A DNA stretch of 12,460 nt, taken from an uncultured Lachnospiraceae bacterium. Its GTDB lineage: Bacteria > Bacillota > Clostridia > Lachnospirales > Lachnospiraceae. Both the position numbers and the translations under genes were made by a program. The notes beneath the pieces were generated by a model. The model made no database searches and was not told the origin of the DNA. It saw only the letters and a program-made list of their open reading frames with translations. Where the stretch lies: the NCBI GenBank assembly GCA_905236275.1, contig CAJOPI010000185.1, positions 1 through 12,460 on the forward strand. Direction: 5' to 3'. Positions 1 through 7,091 of this stretch are shown piece by piece; positions within the stretch are counted from its first letter, which is position 1, and every line of letters starts with the position of its first letter.

Positions 1-59
1 AATAGCTCTAAAGCTTACAACAGAAAGATTTTTCAGAATCCGATCAAACAAGAAAACCA

Positions 60-88
60 TTGACAAAACCACATAAATAAGCTATTAG
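60..88 (+). promoter_or_regulatory. Promoter for the pyruvate kinase-like gene
   Basis: A perfect -35 box TTGACA (60-65) is followed after 17 bp by TATTAG (83-88), which matches 4 of 6 bases of the -10 consensus. Transcription would start near 95, just before the ribosome site AAGGAG at 102-107. This is a sigma-A type promoter seen in sequence only. Confidence 0.55.
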
Positions 89-112
89 TTAAATTGCTTG
101 CAAGGAGAGCCT

Positions 113-166
113 ATGAATTCAGTTTTTATCCAAGAATTGCGAAATGAGAAAAAGTGGAGATTATGA
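113..166 (+). CDS. Possible 17-codon leader peptide upstream of the pyruvate kinase-like gene
   Basis: ATG at 113 follows a good ribosome site (AAGGAG, 102-107) and opens a 17-residue frame, MNSVFIQELRNEKKWRL, that ends with TGA at 164-166. The stop overlaps the tandem ATGATG (163-168) where the kinase-like gene starts, an arrangement that allows translational coupling. The peptide has no family I recognise and no run of one regulatory codon, so classic attenuation is not indicated. It could be chance, but the best ribosome site in this leader belongs to it and not to the downstream gene. Confidence 0.35.
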   Translation: MNSVFIQELRNEKKWRL

Positions 167-1146
167 TGGATATTTTCGGGACACTGGGACCTGCGTGTTA
201 TAAGCGGGAGATTTTGAAGAAAATGTTTTCGTTGGGAATGACAGGTATTAGAATAAATCTTTCCCACGTGATGCTTTCTGAATGCAGGGACAAAATCAGA
301 ACAATACGGGAGACTGCCGCTGAGTATTCTGTTGAGCCAAAGATATTGGTGGATTTGCATGGACCGGAACTCAGGATTGGAAAAACCGATGGATTGATAA
401 AGCTTTCCGAAGGGGATGAAGTATCCCTCGGAGCTAAGGGAATACCACTTGATGAAAAGATAATCGCGAATATCAAAGTTAATGATGAGCTACTGCTTGA
501 TGACGGGAAGATACTTCTGAAAGTTATTTCGGAAAGTGAAGCTTTTGTCGATTGTCATGTTGTTCGGGCAGGAGTGCTTTCTTCGGGCAAAAATATTGCA
601 GTAGTTGGAAAAAGAATTGCAATGGATACTTTGACGCGGGAAGACATTATAAATATACAGGATGCTGCAGAACTTGGAATTTACGGTGTTATGCAGCCTT
701 TTGTCAAAAACATGCAGGATCTTTTGGATGTCAGAAAAGCACTGGATGAAGCCGGTGGAAAGAGGATAAAAATCTATGCAAAAATTGAGAATACGGAAGG
801 GGTCAGTTCGATAAGGGATTTCTTTGGTCTTTGCGATGAGATAGTCATTGCAAGAGGCGACCTAGGAAATTCCATGCCTCTTTGGGAGCTTCCGTCAGTA
901 CAAAAAAGAATTGCTGCTATCTGTCGTGAAAACAATGTTCCGTTCATGGTCGTAACACAGATGCTTTCTTCGATGGAACACTGCAAGGTACCAACGAGAG
1001 CAGAGGTCAGTGATATATACAATGCGGTTGCTGATGGTGCGGCATCTGTAATGGTCACAGGCGAAACGGCCAAAGGTGAATACCCTGCTGAAGTTATCAG
1101 ATATTTAGCGAACACTGCAAATGCCGCAATTATGGAATCAGAATGA
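166..1146 (+). CDS. Pyruvate kinase-like protein lacking the C-terminal domain
   Basis: The protein resembles the catalytic part of pyruvate kinase, which transfers phosphate from phosphoenolpyruvate to ADP. Visible landmarks are the GTLGPAC start, the IRINLSH segment (K+ and substrate site), VDLHGPELR opening the B domain, AKIEN with the catalytic Lys, the metal-binding IARGDLG, TQMLSSM, PTRAEVSD and MVTGETAKGEYP. Canonical enzymes have about 470 residues or more. This one stops after about 326, just past the TIM barrel, so the C-terminal domain that carries allosteric and interface functions is absent. The usual DTKGPE reads DLHGPE. The reading frame is intact and a terminator follows directly, so this looks like a natural short form and not a broken gene. 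The start at 166 is preferred because GGAG (156-159) lies 6 bp upstream; GTG 154 and ATG 163 are alternatives. Whether it has kinase activity cannot be told from sequence. Confidence 0.85.
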   Translation: MDIFGTLGPACYKREILKKMFSLGMTGIRINLSHVMLSECRDKIRTIRETAAEYSVEPKILVDLHGPELRIGKTDGLIKLSEGDEVSLGAKGIPLDEKIIANIKVNDELLLDDGKILLKVISESEAFVDCHVVRAGVLSSGKNIAVVGKRIAMDTLTREDIINIQDAAELGIYGVMQPFVKNMQDLLDVRKALDEAGGKRIKIYAKIENTEGVSSIRDFFGLCDEIVIARGDLGNSMPLWELPSVQKRIAAICRENNVPFMVVTQMLSSMEHCKVPTRAEVSDIYNAVADGAASVMVTGETAKGEYPAEVIRYLANTANAAIMESE

Positions 1147-1152
1147 TATTTG

Positions 1153-1196
1153 CCCAAAAGAGCAGGTACAATGCCTGTTCTTTTGGGGTCTGTTTA
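1153..1196 (+). terminator. Terminator of the pyruvate kinase-like gene
   Basis: Arms 1153-1166 (CCCAAAAGAGCAGG) and 1174-1187 pair over 14 bp with one G-U pair around a 7-base loop. The T-containing tail GTCTGTTT follows. It starts 6 bp after the stop codon. It may also end the converging recombinase transcript, though the A/T tract on that side is poor. Confidence 0.8.
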
Positions 1197-1236
1197 AGCA
1201 AAAACTGAAAAAAACCGAATATTAAATTGAATACAA

Positions 1237-2298
1237 TCATTTGCTTTCATCATCACCGAACAGATCATAATTAGCCACAGACCTCCTGTGTTCCTCATCA
1301 ACAGCAGCGTAATGCTTTACTGTGGTATTCACATCCTTATGACCAAGTACGTCGGCGACCATATAAATGTCCCCTGAAGAATTATAAAGGCTTGTTCCAA
1401 AGGTACGACGAAGTTTATGTGGATGCACACGATCTGTAAGTTTGGCACCTTCCCCATATTTTTTCAGCATATCCTCAATGCTTCTTACGGAAAGCCTGTT
1501 GTTTTTCAGTGAAATAAAAAGAGCTTCTTCCTTTGGATTATTTGTGAGCAAGGGACGCTCATTTTTTATGTAATCACGTAGTGTATTGCGAATCTTTTCA
1601 TTTATGTAAAGAACAGCTTCCTTGCCACCTTTCCTTACAATCTTTATAGTATTGTCCTCAAAATTTACATCATTTAAATCAAGTCCGGCGCATTCAGACA
1701 CCCGGATACCAAGATTTAGCAGTAAAATGACAATTGCAAGATCTCTTTTTGCAGTATTTTTTGATCTGGCAGCACCTCTGTCAGTTTTTGCTTTGGTTTC
1801 TTCGATAGCTCGTATAAGCCTTTTTGCTTCATCAACATCCAGACGTTTTATGTCGTTCTCCTCGAATTTGCGGTTTTTATCTGCTTTAAGGGTTGGATCT
1901 TCAGTAATATAACCTTTGTCAGTCATATAACCAAAAAAATTCCGGAGTGTTGCCATTTTGCGAGCAAGCGTGCGATTACTGACCATATGCCCGGAACCAC
2001 CGTCATTCATTACCATGTATTTCTGAAATTCATTAATGTCTTCGGCATTAAGAACTCCCAGAATTTCCAGAGGAATATCCCTGATCTGCAACGACCTGCA
2101 ACGTGGATTACGATCCTTGAGGAATTCAAAGAAAAGCACCACATCCTTGGCATATGCAATTGCCGTATTTATCTGATACTTAAGTACACATGAATCTAAA
2201 TATGAATGTGTATATATTGGAAGGAAATCTTTAATAGCTTCAATTTTGTTCAGCTTTTCCTTCTTTAATCTCGCATAATATCTGGAATCTTTACCCAT
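1237..2298 (-). CDS. Tyrosine recombinase (XerC/D-like integrase)
   Basis: A site-specific tyrosine recombinase of 353 residues. The N-terminal half (about 30-125) looks like the SAM-like core-binding domain. The catalytic domain carries the full set: R199 (GIRVSE), K223 (VRKGGK), H294 and R297 (HPHKLRRTF), H320 (VLGH) and nucleophile Y330 (VKHYAAV). The start at 2298 is chosen because GGAGGG lies 6 bp upstream. An upstream in-frame extension to ATG 2346 would begin at or before the predicted transcription start, so it is rejected. The protein is longer than typical XerC/XerD (about 300). No excisionase, phage gene or obvious attachment site lies beside it, so it could be a chromosomal Xer-type protein of Clostridia or a lone integrase. 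It converges on the pyruvate kinase-like gene and is transcribed alone. Confidence 0.9.
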   Translation of the reverse strand: MGKDSRYYARLKKEKLNKIEAIKDFLPIYTHSYLDSCVLKYQINTAIAYAKDVVLFFEFLKDRNPRCRSLQIRDIPLEILGVLNAEDINEFQKYMVMNDGGSGHMVSNRTLARKMATLRNFFGYMTDKGYITEDPTLKADKNRKFEENDIKRLDVDEAKRLIRAIEETKAKTDRGAARSKNTAKRDLAIVILLLNLGIRVSECAGLDLNDVNFEDNTIKIVRKGGKEAVLYINEKIRNTLRDYIKNERPLLTNNPKEEALFISLKNNRLSVRSIEDMLKKYGEGAKLTDRVHPHKLRRTFGTSLYNSSGDIYMVADVLGHKDVNTTVKHYAAVDEEHRRSVANYDLFGDDESK

Positions 2299-2344
2299 AT
2301 AATCCCTCCGGGTTTTATAAAAACCTGATTTTTGTTTCATATAC

Positions 2345-2373
2345 ATTATACCACATAAAATTGGAATTTAACG
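2345..2373 (-). promoter_or_regulatory. Extended -10 promoter of the recombinase gene
   Basis: On the minus strand TGGTATAAT (TATAAT at 2350-2345) is a perfect -10 box with the TGN extension. The -35 region is poor, as is common for extended -10 promoters. The start point would be near 2338, about 40 bases before the preferred start codon. Confidence 0.65.
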
Positions 2374-2397
2374 CGGTATAATTATTTAATTCATAAC

Positions 2398-2439
2398 TTC
2401 ATACTCGCTTCTGCGCACTTGCTGCATTGTGAGTATGAA
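2398..2439. repeat. Inverted repeat between the alcohol dehydrogenase and recombinase genes
   Basis: TTCATACTC (2398-2406) and GAGTATGAA (2431-2439) form a perfect 9-bp dyad around 24 bases. It lies 38 bp past the dehydrogenase stop and lacks a T tract on the minus-strand 3' side. It may act as a weak terminator or as a recombinase-related site; neither can be decided from this window. Confidence 0.45.
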
Positions 2440-2477
2440 AAGATAAAGAAATACAGACCAAAAGTAAACGCAATTAT

Positions 2478-3650
2478 TTATTTTTTACTATCCAAAGCTA
2501 TATTCAATATATCAACGACAGCCTTTGCATCAAGCTTGATATAGTGTCCAACGCTTCCGTTTCTCGTAGCACGTTTTGCCATCTCTTCAAAATCCTTATC
2601 ATCTATATTCAGTTCTTTAAGGCTTGTAGCTATTCCCAGTTTTTTATAGAATCCTTCAAGTCTGTCCGCAAGGATATATGCTCTCTCTTCTTCCTTGTAA
2701 TCATGCGCATCGACCCCGAATACCCTTGTTGCTAAAAGTGCCGCTCTCCAGGGCTTAACCTTAGCCGCATATCTGACCCATGCAGTTATGACAACTGCCA
2801 TTCCTTCACCGTGGGTTATATTGTATTGGGCTGAAAGTTCGTGTTCTATCCTGTGTGAACCCCAGTCAGCCGCTCTGCCGGCATCAAGGAAATTATTATG
2901 TGATACGCTTGCAAGCCACTGGATCTCTCCCCTTGCATTTATATCCTGCGGATCCTTCTTTAATCTGTCAGCATTTAATAGAAGCGCCCTTACTGCTCCT
3001 TCTATAAGATAATCCGTTGTATCGGAATATTTTGTATCCGAAAAATATCTTTCAAGGAGATGTGTAAGAACATCCGCAATACCTACTGCCGTCTGGTACC
3101 AGGGAAGCTTCACCGTGAAGCGCGGATTCATTATGGCGAACTTAGGAATTATCCTGTCGTCTTCAAAGCCGAGCTTCCATTCTCCGTTTGAAATTATTGC
3201 TGCATTTGAGGTTTCAGAACCGCTTGATGCCGTTGTTGCAATAACACCTATCGGAAGCACCCTTTCCGGCAGAATACCCTTTTCAAAAAAGTCCCAGCTG
3301 TCGCCGTCATAAGGAATACCGATCGAAACTGCCTTAGCCGTATCGATAGAGCTTCCGCCGCCTACCGCAAGGATAAAGTCAACACCTGCCGACCTTCCTT
3401 CATCAACCAGTTTTCTTACCAGTGCGATATCGGGATTCGGAACAACCTCTCCGTTTTCAATAAGCTTTATACCTCTTTCCTCTGTTTCTTTCTTTATCTC
3501 ATCATAAATCCCGAGATCTTTTATAAATTCACCGCTGTATACGAGGAGGACTGAACTCGCCTTGTTTTCCTCTAAAAGTTCTCCTATCTGTTTCTCACTG
3601 TCCTCACCAAAAACTATTTTTGCCGGATTGTAATAATTAAATGCTATCAT
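2478..3650 (-). CDS. Iron-containing alcohol dehydrogenase, butanol dehydrogenase (YqhD/BdhA) type
   Basis: A cytosolic group III alcohol dehydrogenase of 390 residues, the usual family length, which reduces aldehydes such as butyraldehyde to alcohols with NAD(P)H. The N-terminal nucleotide-binding domain has the GGGSSIDTAK motif (97-106). The metal-binding residues are all visible in the helical C-terminal domain: D193, H197 (GIADVLTH), H266 and H280 (HRIEHELSA...THGEG), with the same spacing as E. coli YqhD D194/H198/H267/H281. GGAG lies 8 bp upstream of the start codon. The gene is 93 bp after metQ on the same strand with only a weak hairpin between, so read-through is possible, but no metabolic link to methionine uptake is evident. 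Substrate and cofactor preference cannot be assigned. Confidence 0.93.
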   Translation of the reverse strand: MIAFNYYNPAKIVFGEDSEKQIGELLEENKASSVLLVYSGEFIKDLGIYDEIKKETEERGIKLIENGEVVPNPDIALVRKLVDEGRSAGVDFILAVGGGSSIDTAKAVSIGIPYDGDSWDFFEKGILPERVLPIGVIATTASSGSETSNAAIISNGEWKLGFEDDRIIPKFAIMNPRFTVKLPWYQTAVGIADVLTHLLERYFSDTKYSDTTDYLIEGAVRALLLNADRLKKDPQDINARGEIQWLASVSHNNFLDAGRAADWGSHRIEHELSAQYNITHGEGMAVVITAWVRYAAKVKPWRAALLATRVFGVDAHDYKEEERAYILADRLEGFYKKLGIATSLKELNIDDKDFEEMAKRATRNGSVGHYIKLDAKAVVDILNIALDSKK

Positions 3651-3684
3651 ACTATATCTCCTATCCTATCTTTAAGATACTGCT

Positions 3685-3715
3685 AAAGCGTACCCCGAAT
3701 GAAAGGATACGCCTT
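3685..3715 (-). terminator. Hairpin after metQ, weak terminator
   Basis: Arms 3705-3715 and 3685-3695 pair over 11 bp including two G-U pairs with a 9-base loop. On the minus strand the stem ends in TTT but no U tract follows, so termination after metQ is probably incomplete and some transcripts may continue into the dehydrogenase gene. Confidence 0.5.
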
Positions 3716-3743
3716 AACTACATTTATCAAATTACCTTATTAC

Positions 3744-4649
3744 TCATTTTAACGAAACTACTGCTCCATCGTATGTGCTTTCGATATAATCTTTGATCTC
3801 ACTTCCCTGAAGAACTTCTACAAGAGCCTTAACTGCTGCGTCATTTTCTTTCTCAGGGCTTGTTGCGATAATATTTCCGTAGGTCTGGGCTGCAAGTCCG
3901 TCATTAGCTTCAACTGCAAGCGCCTGACTTACATGAAGTCCGCCCTCAATTGCGTAGTTACCGTTGATGACTGCAACATCTACATCGGGAAGTGCTGCAA
4001 CAAGCTGCTCAGGTGCAAGCTCCTTGAATTTGATATTCTTAGGATTCTCAACGATATCTGCTACAGTTGCTTCGATACCTGCATCATCCTTAAGTGTAAG
4101 AAGGCCTTCCTGTGCGAGAAGAAGAAGCGCTCTAGCCTCGTTTGTCACGTTATTCGGAACCGCTACAAGTGCTCCGTCCGGGAGATCTTTCAGATCTGTT
4201 GTCTTTCCTGCATAAATTCCGAAAGGCTCGTAGTGGATCGCTCCTACAGATACGAGATCCGAACCGTTCTCTTCATTGAACTGATCAAGATAAGGAACGT
4301 GCTGGAAGTAGTTTGCATCAAGGCTTCCCTCGATAACGCCTGTATTAGGAGTAATGGAATCTTCAAGCTTAACGATTTCAAGATCGATACCCTGCTCCGC
4401 AAGTATAGGCTTTGCAACTTCAAGTATCTCCGAATGAGGAGTGATATTTGCTCCAACCTTGATCTTTACTGTCTCAGTACTTTCGGATGCAGCTGAGCTC
4501 TCTGCGCTCTCGCTCGCTCCCTCAGTTACCGGCTCTGCTTTCTCTGCCGCAACCTTCGCTTCTTCAACCTTTGCTGTTGCTGATCCGCATCCGACTGTTC
4601 CAAATGCAACTATTGCTGCCAATCCTGATGCTATAAGTCTTTTTCTCAT
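3744..4649 (-). CDS. metQ: Methionine ABC transporter substrate-binding lipoprotein MetQ (NlpA family)
   Basis: The extracellular, membrane-anchored binding protein that delivers methionine to the MetNI transporter. The N-terminus is a lipoprotein signal: MRKR, a hydrophobic stretch and a lipobox ending VGC with the lipidated Cys at 21. A Ser/Glu/Ala-rich linker follows to about residue 60. The NlpA fold then starts at VKIKVGANITPHSEIL and includes NYFQHVPYLDQF, VGAIHYEPFGIY, VPNNVTNEARALLLL and VAVINGNYAIEGGL, all typical of MetQ. The 301-residue length fits the family. GGAGGA lies 6-8 bp before ATG 4649. Unlike a standard metNIQ operon, about 400 bp separate it from metI, with a terminator and a separate promoter between, which allows separate and higher expression. 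The ligand could be D- or L-methionine or a derivative. Confidence 0.93.
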   Translation of the reverse strand: MRKRLIASGLAAIVAFGTVGCGSATAKVEEAKVAAEKAEPVTEGASESAESSAASESTETVKIKVGANITPHSEILEVAKPILAEQGIDLEIVKLEDSITPNTGVIEGSLDANYFQHVPYLDQFNEENGSDLVSVGAIHYEPFGIYAGKTTDLKDLPDGALVAVPNNVTNEARALLLLAQEGLLTLKDDAGIEATVADIVENPKNIKFKELAPEQLVAALPDVDVAVINGNYAIEGGLHVSQALAVEANDGLAAQTYGNIIATSPEKENDAAVKALVEVLQGSEIKDYIESTYDGAVVSLK

Positions 4650-4720
4650 AATATTCTCCTCCGCTTTTCTTATTCTTTGTTTCTTTTGCCTTTGTTTTTG
4701 TGTTGCTCTTTATGGGTAAT

Positions 4721-4749
4721 ACTATAACCGCTCTAAATCATTTCGTAAA
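4721..4749 (-). promoter_or_regulatory. Promoter of metQ
   Basis: On the minus strand TTTACG (4749-4744) and TATAGT (4726-4721) are separated by 17 bp. The -10 matches 5 of 6 bases and the -35 4 of 6. Transcription would start near 4714. The weak -35 fits a promoter that needs an activator. Confidence 0.6.
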
Positions 4750-4767
4750 ATACATGAAATCTATTGT

Positions 4768-4788
4768 CTGTTATAAGAATTACCTATA
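4768..4788 (-). promoter_or_regulatory. MET-box-like site upstream of metQ
   Basis: On the plus strand CTGT runs into a TATA-N9-TATA site (17 bp, 4772-4788) containing CCTATA at its right end. The same CTGTTATA-N7-CCTATA string occurs at 7110-7130 and 8200-8220. The site ends exactly 22 bp upstream of the predicted -35 and is centred near -66, the usual LysR-type activator position. The streptococcal MET-box (recalled as TATAGTTtnaaACTATA) has the same TATA-N9-TATA layout. The regulator is inferred. Confidence 0.55.
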
Positions 4789-4827
4789 GCCGTAAAAAAA
4801 ATCTAACCGTATTTAACGATAAGAAAC

Positions 4828-4859
4828 AAAAAGGAAGCTTCCTCAGCTGCTTCCTTTTT
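4828..4859 (-). terminator. Intrinsic terminator between metI and metQ
   Basis: AAAAAGGAAGC (4828-4838) and its perfect complement (4849-4859) form an 11-bp stem with a 10-base loop. On the minus strand it is followed by TTTTTGTTTCTT, a good U tract. The plus-strand side also ends in T6, so it may be bidirectional. It would end the metNI transcript before the metQ promoter. Confidence 0.8.
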
Positions 4860-4968
4860 TCTGCTAATAGATATAACACTCGCGGATTCTCAATCGACTC
4901 AAAATTCCCTGTGCCCTTTATGCCTGTGTGCTCATTCCCCATAAATTTATAAATCATGGTTATATCAT

Positions 4969-5009
4969 AATACGACCAATTAAGATTCTGATTCCGAATT
5001 GGTCGTATT
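4969..5009. repeat. Long perfect inverted repeat just after metI
   Basis: AATACGACCAATT (4969-4981) and AATTGGTCGTATT (4997-5009) form a perfect 13-bp dyad around a 15-base loop, 38 bp past the metI stop. On the minus strand no U tract follows, so it is more likely an mRNA-stabilising 3' hairpin or an operator-like element than a main terminator. In the rest of the 398-bp gap between metI and metQ I see no further gene. Confidence 0.55.
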
Positions 5010-5047
5010 TTCTATCATATTAACCAAGTTAAAATCCGAAACATTTC

Positions 5048-5701
5048 TCACGCCTTTCTTGAACTCTTCGAAAGCTTTGTTCCTGCTGCCTGAATGAGCA
5101 TTACCATGATCACAAGCATTGCGACCGTAGTCCAGAGAACCGTTTTTTCATATCTGTAATAACCATACTGCAGGGCTATCGCACCAAGTCCGCCGCCTCC
5201 GATAACTCCTGCCATTGCAGAATATCCGAGAACCGTTGCAACATTTATGGCAGCGCCGAGGATAAGTGACGGAACTGCTTCAGGCAGTATGAAATGTAAA
5301 ACTATGAAAAACGGGCTTGCACCCATTGAGTCCGCTGCTTCAATGATACCGGACGGCACTTCATTTAATGATGACTCCACCATCCTTGCAATGATCGGAA
5401 CCGCACCTATAGTCAGCGGCACGATCGAAGCTACCGTTCCGATTGATGAACCAACGATAAGTCTCGTCAACGGGATCATCAGTACAAGGAGTATGAGAAA
5501 AGGGAGCGATCTTAAGATATTTACTATCGTTCCGAGTATCAGATTCAGACCCCTGTTCTCAAAAAGATGTCCTTTTGCCGTTGTATATAAAAGTACTCCT
5601 AACGGAAGTCCTAAGATATAAGCAAAGAGCGATGAGAAAAATGTCATCTGAAATGTCTCCACTATTCCTTGTAAAATTGCCTCTTTAATATATTCATCCA
5701 T
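5048..5701 (-). CDS. metI: Methionine ABC transporter permease MetI
   Basis: The 217-residue inner-membrane permease of the MetNIQ importer; two copies form the channel. About five hydrophobic segments are visible (around 15-40, 55-80, 85-105, 135-165 and 188-207). The cytoplasmic coupling loop that contacts MetN is recognisable as EAADSMGASPFFIVLHFILP (121-140), followed by the conserved glycine-rich SAMAGVIGGGGLG (161-173). The length is that of the family. The start codon lies 2 bp after the metN stop and its ribosome site GGAGG is inside the last metN codons, so translation of the two is probably coupled. Confidence 0.95.
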   Translation of the reverse strand: MDEYIKEAILQGIVETFQMTFFSSLFAYILGLPLGVLLYTTAKGHLFENRGLNLILGTIVNILRSLPFLILLVLMIPLTRLIVGSSIGTVASIVPLTIGAVPIIARMVESSLNEVPSGIIEAADSMGASPFFIVLHFILPEAVPSLILGAAINVATVLGYSAMAGVIGGGGLGAIALQYGYYRYEKTVLWTTVAMLVIMVMLIQAAGTKLSKSSRKA

Positions 5702-5703
5702 AC

Positions 5704-6738
5704 TTAGCTCACCTCCACTATACTCAGACCTTTTCCTCTGAAATAATCAAGAACGACCTTACTGTCTTCTTCGTCCTTTGGCAGCTCAACTACCATCTGT
5801 CCAAATCCGATACCACCCACGCTCTTTGTATTTGCACTTAAAATATTGACCTTTCTGCCCGTTTCCTCTACAAGATTTGATATGAAAGGTTCATTAGCCG
5901 ACTGCCCGTCAAAAGCAATCCTCACAATATGGCTGTCAGTTGATGAAGCATCAAAAGGATTTACACTGTCAGCCTCCCCGTTAGGCAGGAGAAGATATTT
6001 GGCGGCAGCAGATTTTGGAGAAGTGAAAACCTCCGTCACGTTTCCGATTTCCGCAAGGACTCCCTTTTCAATGATCGCCACGCGGTCACATATTTTCTCA
6101 ACCACCGACATTTCATGTGTGATGATTATTACTGTAAGTTTTCTCGTCCTGTTTATCTCTTTTAAGAGTTCAAGAATCTCCTCTGTGATCTTCGGATCTA
6201 GTGCCGAAGTAGCTTCATCGCAGAGAAGCACCTTCGGATCCGAAGCCAGCGCTCTCGCAATGGCAACCCTCTGTCTCTGACCTCCCGAAAGCTGTGCCGG
6301 ATAGGAATTCTTTTTATCCTCAAGTCCTACTACCTTAAGCATGTCAAGAGCTGTCTTTTTTCTCTCCGCACGCGGGATCTTTGCAATTTTAAGAGGTATC
6401 ATCACGTTTTCAATAACGGTTTTCTGCATGAGCAGATTGAAGCCCTGAAATATCATCGAGATAGACTGTCTTGCCTTACGGAGCTCTTTTGGAGCCAGTT
6501 TTCCCAAATCTTCCCCGAAAAAGCGGATTTCACCTTCGTAGATCTCTTCAAGGCGGTTAAGTGTCCGCACAAGTGTAGACTTTCCCGCACCGCTCATTCC
6601 TATTATTCCGAAAATTTCGCCTTCATGAATATCAAGGCTTATATCCTTAAGAGCTGTAAACTCCTTATTGTCGTTTTTATATATCTTCGTTACATTTTTC
6701 AATTCGTAGACTTTTTTTTCATCATTCATAATACTCAT
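5704..6738 (-). CDS. metN: Methionine ABC transporter ATP-binding protein MetN with NIL domain
   Basis: The cytoplasmic ATPase of the MetNIQ importer, 344 residues. ABC motifs are complete: Walker A GMSGAGKST (47-55), Q-loop Q98, signature LSGGQ (150-154), Walker B LLCDE (171-175), D-loop SALDP and H-loop H208. A NIL domain follows at about 266-344; in E. coli MetN this domain binds methionine and inhibits transport when the internal pool is high, so feedback control is likely here too. GGGG abuts ATG 6738 directly but stands 9 bp from an in-frame ATG at 6729, so the true start may be 6729, giving 341 residues. It forms a tight pair with metI (2-bp gap). Confidence 0.95.
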   Translation of the reverse strand: MSIMNDEKKVYELKNVTKIYKNDNKEFTALKDISLDIHEGEIFGIIGMSGAGKSTLVRTLNRLEEIYEGEIRFFGEDLGKLAPKELRKARQSISMIFQGFNLLMQKTVIENVMIPLKIAKIPRAERKKTALDMLKVVGLEDKKNSYPAQLSGGQRQRVAIARALASDPKVLLCDEATSALDPKITEEILELLKEINRTRKLTVIIITHEMSVVEKICDRVAIIEKGVLAEIGNVTEVFTSPKSAAAKYLLLPNGEADSVNPFDASSTDSHIVRIAFDGQSANEPFISNLVEETGRKVNILSANTKSVGGIGFGQMVVELPKDEEDSKVVLDYFRGKGLSIVEVS

Positions 6739-6744
6739 CCCCGA

Positions 6745-6761
6745 TATAGCTTTTCTTTATA
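6745..6761 (+). promoter_or_regulatory. Weak inverted copy of the MET-box-like site before metN
   Basis: TATAGCTTTTCTTTATA has the TATA-N9-TATA layout and is followed by ACGA, so it resembles the three better sites when those are read on the minus strand. It ends only 6 bp before the metN start, in the region of a possible -10 (TATAAA on the minus strand, 6761-6756). If functional at that place it would block and not activate. This could be a chance match in AT-rich DNA. Confidence 0.25.
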
Positions 6762-6770
6762 ACGATCTGT

Positions 6771-6814
6771 AAAAGTAAAGGCAGGAACCGAATGGGGTAC
6801 CTGCCCTGACTTTT
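6771..6814 (-). terminator. Terminator-like hairpin in front of metN
   Basis: GGCAGG-A-ACC (6779-6788) pairs with GGT-A-CCTGCC (6795-6804) around a short loop, with one mismatch in the stem, and AAAAGT/ACTTTT arms can extend it. On the minus strand TTTACTTTT follows. It lies inside the last codons of the decayed reading frame and 33 bp before metN. It may end the upstream transcript or act as an attenuator in the metNI leader; no S-box or T-box aptamer was found with it. A smaller hairpin (AGTCTC/GAGACT, 6823-6840) stands just upstream. Confidence 0.6.
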
Positions 6815-7062
6815 GAAAATACAGTCTCGAATGAGAGACTTAATTGGCTCAGTAAAATATTTGATTGACCAAGCTCTGTAAGAGCCTCCTTCTCGTCATA
6901 CTGAAGGTTCGCCGGATCAAGTCCGAGCCCCTTCACATCACTTATAAAGAAAAGTGAGCAGAGCTGGCATGAATTTGTGGTTGAAATTGCATGTGCATAA
7001 AGAACCGCATCCTCCTCTGTTTCTATTTTTTTGTTTTTCTGAATTTGCTTTATCTGAGTTAG

Positions 7063-7091
7063 ATGATACAGCGACTTAAAGCTCCTGTCTA
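7063..7091 (-). promoter_or_regulatory. Promoter of the metNI leader unit
   Basis: On the minus strand TAGACA (7091-7086, 5 of 6) and TATCAT (7068-7063, 5 of 6) stand 17 bp apart, placing the start near 7056. It lies inside the nominal 5' end of the decayed gene and may be the main source of metNI transcription. Confidence 0.6.

Noticed and set aside
2299..2346. Longer recombinase starting at ATG 2346
   Set aside because: That ATG overlaps the perfect -10 box, so it would not be in the mRNA; the strong GGAGGG serves ATG 2298.
1237..2440. Integrative element ended by the recombinase and the 2398-2439 inverted repeat as attachment site
   Set aside because: No matching second site, excisionase or cargo genes are visible; the neighbours on both sides are ordinary metabolic genes.
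3933..4496. Long plus-strand open frame opposite metQ (187 codons)
   Set aside because: It lies wholly antisense to the well-supported metQ and the product is Cys/Ile-rich without family resemblance; it is a shadow of the metQ codons.
6771..7056. SAM (S-box) riboswitch or T-box in the metN leader, suggested by GGGCAGGTACC near the hairpin
   Set aside because: The S-box core (GATGAAA and neighbours) is absent, and the T-box antiterminator consensus AGGGTGGNACCGCG is not matched; the GGTACC string belongs to the hairpin stem.
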